A stretch of 6,002 nucleotides of DNA from Eubacteriales bacterium. Lineage in GTDB: Bacteria; Bacillota; Clostridia; Oscillospirales; Acutalibacteraceae. Shown here in pieces: positions 1 through 5,604 of this stretch. Every line of letters starts with the position of its first letter. Positions within the stretch are counted from its first letter, which is position 1. The notes under the pieces are model-generated. The model worked only from the letters and a program-made list of their open reading frames with translations. It ran no database searches and was not told the origin of the DNA. Position numbers and translations under genes: made by a program. Where the stretch lies: assembly GCA_030529125.1 (NCBI GenBank), contig JAUMXP010000101.1, positions 1 through 6,002 of the forward strand, given 5' to 3'.

Positions 1-1
1 G

Positions 2-718
2 ATTGTAAATACCTCAAGATACTATATCCCTTCTATGGACACTACTTTGGAAACTACAAACTATATGATTGATAAGACACATCCAGAGTATTATTATGAG
101 TATGCCAGAGGTGTTAAAACAGGCTTTACTGACGAAGCTGGCAAATGCCTTGTTACAACAGCTGTTAAGGATGATTACGCATACTTATGTGTTGCTTTAG
201 GTGCGCCGTATTCATATTATTATCAGGTCAATCATGCTATGGCTGATAGTTTTGCGCTATACGAATGGGCGTTTAATGAAATAACGTATATTAATTTGCT
301 TGAAAAGCACGAGAAAGTTCGGCAGGTAAAGGTAGCTAATGTATGGGGTGATAAGCGGGTCGACGCTGTTACTATAGATTATGTATCAGAACTTTTGCCG
401 AAAAAATACGACGAGAGTAAAGTGAAAATAGTCCATGAAGTGCCTAATATAATCGAAGCACCGATTAAATCAGGTGATGAAATCGGCACAGTTAAGGTGT
501 ATTACGGAGATAAGCATATCGGCACAACAGGTGTTGTAGTATTAGAAGATATAGAGATGGATACTACAAACTATATTGCTGTTTCTATAATTAATTTCAT
601 AATTGATAATTTGTTCCTGGTTATTATTTTTGCGCTTGTGTTTATAGTGTTTATTGTATTCTATATCTCACATCGTAAGCACAAGAAAAAGCGCAATGCA
701 CGTTTCAGATACAGATAA
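2..718 (+). CDS. D-alanyl-D-alanine carboxypeptidase (PBP5/DacA-like), 5' truncated
   Basis: This is the C-terminal 238 residues of a serine-type D,D-carboxypeptidase, which trims the terminal D-Ala from peptidoglycan pentapeptides outside the cell. The open frame enters from the left edge (first full codon at 2), so the ATG at 35 is internal and not the start. Visible are the end of the peptidase S11 domain, with the third active-site motif KTG at nt 116-124 in the typical context RGVKTGFTDEAGKCL, then a beta-rich PBP5 C-terminal domain (about nt 320-550). The SxxK and SxN motifs lie outside the window. One strong hydrophobic segment (about nt 575-670) is followed by a very basic tail, KHKKKRNARFRYR, giving a C-terminal membrane anchor with the tail in the cytoplasm. 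Many PBP5-type enzymes use an amphipathic helix instead. The gene is followed by its own terminator and so is transcriptionally separate from the genes downstream. The family is certain; the exact paralogue (dacA, dacB or dacF) is not. Confidence 0.93.
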   Translation: MVNTSRYYIPSMDTTLETTNYMIDKTHPEYYYEYARGVKTGFTDEAGKCLVTTAVKDDYAYLCVALGAPYSYYYQVNHAMADSFALYEWAFNEITYINLLEKHEKVRQVKVANVWGDKRVDAVTIDYVSELLPKKYDESKVKIVHEVPNIIEAPIKSGDEIGTVKVYYGDKHIGTTGVVVLEDIEMDTTNYIAVSIINFIIDNLFLVIIFALVFIVFIVFYISHRKHKKKRNARFRYR

Positions 719-722
719 TATT

Positions 723-749
723 AAGGCGGTGGTTTACACCGCCTTTTTT
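723..749 (+). terminator. Rho-independent terminator of the carboxypeptidase gene
   Basis: A perfect 9-bp stem (AAGGCGGTG at 723-731 with CACCGCCTT at 737-745) encloses a 5-nt loop (GTTTA) and runs into a six-T tract at 744-749. It begins 4 nt after the TAA stop at 716-718. The T tract is on the + strand, so it serves the left-hand gene. The reverse direction has only an interrupted T run, so strong bidirectional action is unlikely. Confidence 0.93.
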
Positions 750-762
750 GTATGTGCTGCTA

Positions 763-791
763 TTGACGAAATAAGGTATAGGGTATAAAAT
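763..791 (+). promoter_or_regulatory. Sigma-A-type promoter for the HIT-to-Toprim gene run
   Basis: A -35 box TTGACG (763-768, 5 of 6 matches to TTGACA) and a -10 box TAAAAT (786-791, 5 of 6 matches to TATAAT) are separated by the ideal 17 nt. The predicted start of transcription is near 798, just upstream of the ribosome binding site at 807-811. It lies directly after the terminator at 723-749, in the only intergenic space of the window long enough to hold a promoter outside coding sequence. An overlapping TATAAA at 784-789 would need a 15-nt spacer and is less likely. Confidence 0.72.
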
Positions 792-806
792 ATATCTATA
801 AAATAT

Positions 807-811
807 GGAGG
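807..811 (+). promoter_or_regulatory. Ribosome binding site that decides the HIT gene start
   Basis: GGAGG lies 8 nt upstream of the ATG at 820. The in-frame ATG at 805 overlaps this Shine-Dalgarno sequence and has none of its own, so a start at 805 (adding MEVNT) is rejected. The mRNA leader would be very short (about 10-20 nt). Confidence 0.88.
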
Positions 812-819
812 TTAATACT

Positions 820-1155
820 ATGGATTGTATTTTTTGTAAAATAGCTAACGGAGAGATTCCTACCAATAAAGTTTATGAAGACGATAAGATTATCGCTTTT
901 AATGATTTAGAGCCTAAAGCTCCTGTTCATGTGCTGATTATCCCTAAGGAGCACATCTGCTGTGCAGACGAGCTTAATGAAGAAAACAGTGCTATCGTAG
1001 GCTATATTTTCTCAAAAATCCCTGTTATTGCAAAAGAACTGTCACTCGATGGCTACAGAGTTGTTAATAACTGCAAAGAAAACGGCGGACAGACTGTTTT
1101 CCATCTTCATTTTCACCTGCTTGGCGGTACAAAGCTCAGCGGTGACTTTGCTTGA
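820..1155 (+). CDS. HIT family protein (HinT-like nucleotide hydrolase)
   Basis: The 111-residue protein belongs to the histidine triad superfamily, whose bacterial Hint-type members are cytosolic homodimers that hydrolyse purine nucleoside phosphoramidates, such as AMP-linked amines, to the nucleoside monophosphate. The defining triad is complete: H95-L-H97-F-H99-L-L, preceded by the typical G-G-Q-T-V-F and followed by GG. H97 corresponds to the family nucleophile. The N-terminal CIFCKI (C3, C6) is the usual Hint opening and, in family members with suitable histidines, contributes to a zinc site. The N83-N84 and K-E-N-G-G-Q segment is also characteristic. The length is standard, and the start at 820 is set by the GGAGG at 807-811. 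It is the first gene after the promoter and ends in tandem stops (TGA TAG, 1153-1158), 15 nt before the phosphoribosyltransferase gene. The natural substrate cannot be read from sequence. Confidence 0.96.
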   Translation: MDCIFCKIANGEIPTNKVYEDDKIIAFNDLEPKAPVHVLIIPKEHICCADELNEENSAIVGYIFSKIPVIAKELSLDGYRVVNNCKENGGQTVFHLHFHLLGGTKLSGDFA

Positions 1156-1170
1156 TAGAGGTGTAGCTTT

Positions 1171-1710
1171 ATGACAGGTACTTATAAAATGACTATTGCC
1201 GGCTGTGAGCGTGAGCTTCCTATGTATCCGGTCAATGATAAACTCGAAATTGCTGCATTCATACTTTTCGATGATGTTGAAATTACAGAGAAAAGTGCAC
1301 AAGCTCTTCTGAGACTCTGCCCTGAGCACGATATTATTCTCACAGCTGAGGCTAAGAGTATTCCACTGTGCTATGAGCTTGCACGCATTGGTTGCAAGCG
1401 TTACGTTGTAGCGAGAAAAGGTACAAAGGTCTATATGACAGACCCGATTTCTGCAAGCGTTAATTCTATCACCACGAGTTACGACCAGATGCTTTATCTC
1501 GGTCTTGAAGACGTCGAAAAGCTAAGAAATAAGCGAGTTCTTATACTCGACGACGTTATTTCTACAGGCGAGAGCCTCAAAGTACTCGAAAACTTAGTAG
1601 AAAAATCAGGTGGTACTATTGTAGGCAAAGCTGCAGTGCTTGCTGAAGGCGATGCAGCAAACAGAGATGATATTATCTTCTTAGAGAAACTCCCTCTGTT
1701 TTTTAAATAA
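1171..1710 (+). CDS. Phosphoribosyltransferase, adenine phosphoribosyltransferase-like
   Basis: This 179-residue type I phosphoribosyltransferase would join a purine base to PRPP, releasing pyrophosphate, for salvage in the cytosol. The PRPP-binding motif is intact at residues 123-135: hydrophobic VLIL, the acidic pair D127-D128, then V-I-S-T-G-E-S. Upstream, TAEAKSIPLCYELAR (58-72) and YVVARKGTKVYM (78-89) match the APRT/xanthine PRT branch (COG0503), as does the S-I-T-T segment at 99-102. Its N-terminal part (about 1-40, ELPMYPVNDKLEIAAF) differs from textbook Apt, so this is likely the divergent APRT-like family common in Firmicutes and Actinobacteria, whose base specificity is less certain. 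The ATG at 1171 has AGAGGTG (1157-1163) 7 nt upstream; the in-frame ATG at 1189 lacks one. It lies between the HIT gene (15-nt gap) and comEC (20-nt gap), in a probable operon. Adenine is the best guess; xanthine or hypoxanthine are alternatives. Confidence 0.88.
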   Translation: MTGTYKMTIAGCERELPMYPVNDKLEIAAFILFDDVEITEKSAQALLRLCPEHDIILTAEAKSIPLCYELARIGCKRYVVARKGTKVYMTDPISASVNSITTSYDQMLYLGLEDVEKLRNKRVLILDDVISTGESLKVLENLVEKSGGTIVGKAAVLAEGDAANRDDIIFLEKLPLFFK

Positions 1711-1730
1711 GTTATAAGGAATGAATTATT

Positions 1731-3938
1731 ATGGAACGATTGCTCGGTCAGATAGGTCTTACATACTTATCAGTACTTGCAATCGTTTTCTTTTTTGGTA
1801 CTACCTGTGCTTTTGTCCTGATGGGAATATCACTTGTATTGTTTATTATTTTTATGCTGGTGAAAAGGTGCAGGAGTACTGTTTTTATGCCTGTAATTGC
1901 GTGCGTTGCACTTTTAGGTTGTGTTGTTAATGTGATGTATACCACCTTTGTATATGATACCACTGTCAACGATTACGCATCATACAAAGGTGAGATAACA
2001 GCGAAGCTCAAAGACGAGCCTTACAAATATTACGGCAATTATTGCTATTTGTTTAATTGTACAAGCATTAAAGGCGAAGAGTGTGACTTCGACTTTATTA
2101 TGTACCACAATGATTTGCTCAATATTGAGCCTGCTGATATTATTACAGCTGAGGTAGAACTCAATAAAAGCAATAATAAATCAAACATCGCCGACGGCTA
2201 CTTTTTAGTCGGAGAGATGGACTATGACAAAGCACCATTCACTGTAGAAAAACCTGAGTACAAAGGCGTATATTCTTACATTATAGGGATTAAAAGTAGT
2301 GTGCGTGAATATCTGAGAACTACACTTGATAAAGATAGTTACGAGCTATGTACAGCTTTACTCTTAGGTGATAAATACGAGCTGTCCGATGATATACGTA
2401 ATGATTTTACTAAAGCCGGTGTTTCGCATCTTGTTGTAGTTTCAGGTATGCACTTTTCTGTGTTTGCGTCAGTGTTTATACTTCTAGCAAAGAAATATAA
2501 ACGCTATCGTATGGTTATCCTTTCTGTTGCGACTTTGTTCATTTTGTTTTATATGATGATCACAGGTATGCAGCCATCGGTTGCACGTAGCGGTATTATG
2601 TTACTTGTAAGTATCGTAGCTCTTGCTGTGCGCAGAGACACGTATCCTCTCAATTCTCTGGGCTTAGCTGCTATTGTGATTTTATGTATTACGTCACCTT
2701 ACAGTGCTGGCGATATAGGACTGATTCTCTCGTTTGCAACTACATTTTCTATAATAACTGTAGCGCCAATTATGTATAGAAAATTGTATTCAAAGCTTTT
2801 TGCTCAAAGACCAGTAGCTAGAAGCACTAACAAAGCTATTGATTACATAAGACCTAAGATAAGGAAGATTAACATATTCTTATTATCACTGTTTTGCGTG
2901 AATGTCGGCGCGTATATAGTTGCATTGCCTTTGTCTATCTGCTTTTTCGGTGCTGTGTCTGCTTTGTCGATTATCTCAAGCTTTGTATTAAGCTATCCTA
3001 TAGAGCTTTTACTTTTGCTTGCGTTGTTAATCGTGCTTACTTCGTTTGTTCCGTATGCTTCAGTTGTACTTGAGTGGTTGATACAGCTAGTTACTGATGC
3101 AGTATTAGCTGTAGTAGGATTTTTTGCAGAGCTGCCGTTTTCATATATTTATGTCATCTACAACTTTGTGTATTTATGGTTAGCATTTTGTGTTGTACTT
3201 GCAATATTTATTTATTTTTCAAAGAGCAAGAACAGACTCAAAATTCTATCATTGTTAACAGTATTGATGCTCAGCGTAGGTTATCTGCACGCTTTCTATC
3301 TAGACTCTAACACCGTTGAGCTGAATGTGTACGATGTTGGTGGCGGTTTGGCAGTTGTGCATTCCTCTTCTGATACTACAGCTGTGTTGACACTCGACTG
3401 CAGTACATCTAATGCGACTAAAACCATCAGAAAGCTTGAGCAGACAGTGGATAATATCGACTTTGCTTCGTCAGTAGCGGATAACGCTGACAGCGCAAAT
3501 GCGCTAAAATCACTTACCAAAGCATTTGCAATTAACGACGTTTTGCTGTATGATACTAAGAGAACAGTAACTCTAAGCGAAACTACAGGGGTTGTTTTAG
3601 AACCGTCGCTTTATCAGGAAGTCCAGCTTGCTGATAATTCTGTAATTTCGTACTATATGGTCAAGGGCACGTATATTACGTATCTTGACAGCGAGATGTA
3701 TTCTATGCTAATTCTGCCATATGGTGTAGATGTTGCAGACGTACCTGAAAAATTCAGGGTGGCTGATGTTATTGTTTTGAACAGTTGTGTTGAAAATTAC
3801 GAGCTACTATCGTGCGATACCCTGATTATCAGCTCTAACGAAGATTTTGCGTATTATACGATGAAATATATCTATGAAATCAGCAACCGTGTGTTGTTAA
3901 CGGCTGAGTCTGATGTATCAATTATTCTGGAGGTGTGA
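1731..3938 (+). CDS. comEC: ComEC/Rec2 family DNA internalization protein
   Basis: ComEC forms the membrane channel through which single-stranded DNA enters the cell during natural transformation. The 735 residues show the standard order. Hydrophobic segments at about 10-44 and 50-70 flank a DUF4131-type, OB-fold-like extracellular region (about 75-180, with C105, C110 and C118). The Competence domain spans about 200-500, with LLLGDK (210-215), HLVVVSGMH (233-241), GMQPSVARSGIM (279-290) and about ten membrane segments. A metallo-beta-lactamase-like tail spans about 527-735. That tail opens with the expected N-V-Y-D-V-G-G-G (532-539; usual form DVGQGDA), but the HxHxDH and HHGS motifs are gone (see findings). 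Length is typical of full ComEC. AAGGA (1716-1720) lies 10 nt before the ATG. The last codons carry the ribosome binding site of holA. No comEA or pilus genes lie in the window, so competence itself is not demonstrated. Confidence 0.95.
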   Translation: MERLLGQIGLTYLSVLAIVFFFGTTCAFVLMGISLVLFIIFMLVKRCRSTVFMPVIACVALLGCVVNVMYTTFVYDTTVNDYASYKGEITAKLKDEPYKYYGNYCYLFNCTSIKGEECDFDFIMYHNDLLNIEPADIITAEVELNKSNNKSNIADGYFLVGEMDYDKAPFTVEKPEYKGVYSYIIGIKSSVREYLRTTLDKDSYELCTALLLGDKYELSDDIRNDFTKAGVSHLVVVSGMHFSVFASVFILLAKKYKRYRMVILSVATLFILFYMMITGMQPSVARSGIMLLVSIVALAVRRDTYPLNSLGLAAIVILCITSPYSAGDIGLILSFATTFSIITVAPIMYRKLYSKLFAQRPVARSTNKAIDYIRPKIRKINIFLLSLFCVNVGAYIVALPLSICFFGAVSALSIISSFVLSYPIELLLLLALLIVLTSFVPYASVVLEWLIQLVTDAVLAVVGFFAELPFSYIYVIYNFVYLWLAFCVVLAIFIYFSKSKNRLKILSLLTVLMLSVGYLHAFYLDSNTVELNVYDVGGGLAVVHSSSDTTAVLTLDCSTSNATKTIRKLEQTVDNIDFASSVADNADSANALKSLTKAFAINDVLLYDTKRTVTLSETTGVVLEPSLYQEVQLADNSVISYYMVKGTYITYLDSEMYSMLILPYGVDVADVPEKFRVADVIVLNSCVENYELLSCDTLIISSNEDFAYYTMKYIYEISNRVLLTAESDVSIILEV
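3929..3933 (+). promoter_or_regulatory. Ribosome binding site for holA inside the end of comEC
   Basis: GGAGG lies within the last sense codons of comEC (CTG GAG GTG, then TGA) and 7 nt before the ATG at 3941. The in-frame GTG at 3935 is only 1 nt from it and cannot be served by it, so the ATG at 3941 is taken as the start. Because the site is translated by ribosomes finishing comEC, translational coupling is likely. Confidence 0.85.
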
Positions 3939-3940
3939 GC

Positions 3941-4990
3941 ATGCCGATTTTAAAAGAACCAGATTTTAAAAAGCACATATCGTCAAATCAGTTTTCTAAT
4001 CTCTATTTCATAGATGGAGAAGAGAAGATGCTTGTCGGCATGTACACTGATGCGCTTATTAAGAAACTGATGGGGGATACACCTCCTGAGTTTAACTATC
4101 ATGTTTTTCAGAGCGATTGCGATTTATCTAAGGTGTCTGTTGCGTGTGATGTTATGCCGTTTATGGCTGACAAAAACTGCGTGAAAATCGTTGATCTTGA
4201 TATTGACGACTTAGACGCATCACAGCTTGATTCACTGCTTAAAATTGCAGATAATATCCCTGACACAACAGTGCTTGTGTTAACAATGACTACGTTGGCT
4301 CCACAGCCAAAACCACTTAAAAAACATAAGAAAGTCAGAGACCTTTTTGAGAAGAAGGGCATTGTTGCTGATTTGGCACGTCGCTCTGATATAGCTCTAG
4401 AAAAAACAGTCTGCAAATGGGCTAATGACTGCGGTAGTAAAATCAGCCCGGTTAACGCATCTGTCCTGATAAAGACTTGTTCAAATGACTTGAATATTCT
4501 TCACAGTGAGATAGAAAAGCTCGCAGCTTTTGCAGGTGAAGAAGAAATCACGGTTGAGATGATCGAGCGTTTAGCGACTAAAAATCTGCAAGCAAGGATA
4601 TACGACCTGTTTGACTTTGTTATCGCTCAAAATTTTGACAAAGCAATCGAGACTATCGACGTGTTGTTCTATCAGCGTGAGGACCCTATGGGTATTCTGA
4701 TTGCGTTGTCTACTGCGTATGTGGATATGTATCGTGCGCGTATCGCGGTCGAAAATGGTGTACCGATGAAAGTTTTTGCAGACGAAATGTCCTATAAAAA
4801 CAGAGCGTGGGTGCTTGATAAAATGGCTCAGAAATCCAAGCGCATCAGCACAGTCGCACTACGACATAGTTTGGATGCTATTGTTGATTTAAACGAGCGC
4901 ATGGTCAGCGTTACTCTCAATCACAGGGTAGAGATCGAGAAGCTTGTGTCACGTCTTATTCTGATAGCACGAGGCGATAGCGATGTCTGA
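3941..4990 (+). CDS. holA: DNA polymerase III subunit delta
   Basis: HolA is the delta subunit of the clamp loader. It opens the beta sliding clamp so that it can be placed on primed DNA at the replication fork. The 349-residue length is usual. The degenerate nucleotide-binding start N-L-Y-F-I-D-G-E-E-K-M-L (20-31) matches the family pattern YLLyGeExxLi, and like other delta subunits it lacks a true Walker A lysine-threonine pair. The second, lid-like domain includes C-S-N-D-L-N-I-L-H-S-E-I-E-K-L (180-194), the delta counterpart of DLxxLxxELEKL. This is followed by E-E-I-T-V-E-M-I-E-R (201-210) and the Y-D-L-F-D-F-V-I segment (221-228) that opens the helical C-terminal collar domain. The start is the ATG at 3941, 2 nt after the comEC stop, rather than the GTG at 3935. 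Proximity to comEC is conserved in many Firmicutes. The 3' end overlaps the next gene by 8 nt. It is essential in bacteria studied so far. Confidence 0.95.
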   Translation: MPILKEPDFKKHISSNQFSNLYFIDGEEKMLVGMYTDALIKKLMGDTPPEFNYHVFQSDCDLSKVSVACDVMPFMADKNCVKIVDLDIDDLDASQLDSLLKIADNIPDTTVLVLTMTTLAPQPKPLKKHKKVRDLFEKKGIVADLARRSDIALEKTVCKWANDCGSKISPVNASVLIKTCSNDLNILHSEIEKLAAFAGEEEITVEMIERLATKNLQARIYDLFDFVIAQNFDKAIETIDVLFYQREDPMGILIALSTAYVDMYRARIAVENGVPMKVFADEMSYKNRAWVLDKMAQKSKRISTVALRHSLDAIVDLNERMVSVTLNHRVEIEKLVSRLILIARGDSDV

Positions 4991-5588
4991 TTTTGAAAAG
5001 TTAAATCTGAAAGAAGCTGTCATTGTCGAGGGCAAGTACGACAAAATCCGCTTATCTTCTGTGATATCATCACCAGTAATAACACTCAACGGTTTCAGAG
5101 TTTTTAAAGACAAAGAAGCCCAGGCACTTATTAGAAAGGTAGCGAAAAGTCGCGGTATTTTAGTTATGACCGATGTGGACTCAGCAGGCTTTGTGCTTAG
5201 AAATTTTTTGCGTGGAATTGCTCCTGAATCACAGATAAAGCACTGCTATATTCCTACAATTTACGGCAAAGAAAAGCGCAAGACTGAGTACTCAAAAGAA
5301 GGAAAACTTGGCGTCGAAGGTATAGATAAAGAAGAACTTGTAAAAGCTATACATAGAAGCGGTGCTACGATAATAGGGCAGAGATTAAGAGTCAATGACC
5401 GTGAAATCACTAAAATGGACTTGTTCGATTTTGGTTTATGCGGACAGGAGAATTCCGCGATTTTACGAAAAGAATTGCTCACTAAGCTTTCTTTACCTAC
5501 TTATCTTTCGACTAACGCTATGCTCAGTGCACTTAATTGCATCTTTACTTATGATGAATTTAGTGATATTATTAATACAGATAAATAA
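4983..5588 (+). CDS. Toprim/DUF4093 protein, RNase M5-like
   Basis: The 201-residue protein has an N-terminal Toprim domain (about 10-95) and a C-terminal DUF4093 domain (about 140-190), the architecture of ribonuclease M5 (RnmV), which matures 5S rRNA. The Toprim catalytic elements are present: E16 in I-V-E-G-K-Y-D and the DxD pair D64/D66 in M-T-D-V-D-S-A-G. K-L-G-V-E-G (108-113) parallels the IGVEH segment of RNase M5, and D-L-F-D-F-G-L-C-G (146-154) parallels its C-terminal DLxxxGLxG. Several signature positions differ from classical RnmV: EGKYD rather than EG(K/R)DD, and DVDSAGFVLR rather than DPDFPGEKIR. There is also an extra basic stretch, Y-G-K-E-K-R-K-T-E-Y (94-103). This points to a Clostridia-specific RNase M5-like subfamily rather than certain RnmV, so no symbol is given. 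The ATG at 4983 overlaps the end of holA by 8 nt and has GAGGCG (4971-4976) 6 nt upstream. The substrate is unknown; 5S rRNA processing is possible. Confidence 0.85.
   Translation: MSDFEKLNLKEAVIVEGKYDKIRLSSVISSPVITLNGFRVFKDKEAQALIRKVAKSRGILVMTDVDSAGFVLRNFLRGIAPESQIKHCYIPTIYGKEKRKTEYSKEGKLGVEGIDKEELVKAIHRSGATIIGQRLRVNDREITKMDLFDFGLCGQENSAILRKELLTKLSLPTYLSTNAMLSALNCIFTYDEFSDIINTDK
5544..5572 (+). promoter_or_regulatory. Possible promoter for rubrerythrin inside the 3' end of the Toprim gene
   Basis: TTTACT (5544-5549, 4 of 6 matches to TTGACA) and TATTAT (5567-5572, 5 of 6 matches to TATAAT) are separated by exactly 17 nt. The predicted start of transcription near 5579 would give a leader of about 25 nt containing the GGAGG at 5592-5596. 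Support comes from the high-expression codon pattern of the rubrerythrin gene. The region is AT-rich, so chance matches are common and the call is tentative. Confidence 0.35.
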
Positions 5589-5604
5589 TACGGAGGTAAA
5601 ATTT

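Noticed and set aside
35..37. ATG at 35 as the start of the carboxypeptidase.
   Set aside because: The same frame is open to the left edge and codes for family-like sequence (I-V-N-T-S-R-Y-Y-I-P), and the SxxK and SxN motifs would be missing, so the gene is simply cut by the window.
53..576. A 14-bp exact direct repeat (ACTACAAACTATAT at 53-66 and 563-576) within the carboxypeptidase gene, both copies coding for T-T-N-Y.
   Set aside because: Only two copies, 510 bp apart, in AT-rich coding DNA with no flanking structure; chance or peptide-level similarity is enough to explain it.
805..819. Extended HIT start at the ATG at 805.
   Set aside because: It overlaps the GGAGG that serves the ATG at 820, and HIT proteins usually begin right before the CxxC motif.
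750..819. Possible riboswitch or leader RNA before the HIT gene.
   Set aside because: The predicted transcript leader is only about 20 nt, too short for a structured regulatory RNA.
1042..1329. Minus-strand open frame across the HIT/phosphoribosyltransferase junction, and similar minus-strand frames at 1748-1969, 3296-3520, 4108-4416, 5261-5482 and 5493-5684.
   Set aside because: Each lies opposite a well-supported + strand gene or gene junction and shows no recognisable domain; they are antisense shadows.
1721..1930. A 69-codon open frame starting just before comEC.
   Set aside because: It lies in another frame inside the start of comEC. Its ATG abuts the Shine-Dalgarno AAGGA directly, and the product resembles no protein I know.
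3935..3940. GTG at 3935 as the holA start.
   Set aside because: It lies 1 nt after the GGAGG, too close for initiation; the ATG at 3941 has a 7-nt spacing.
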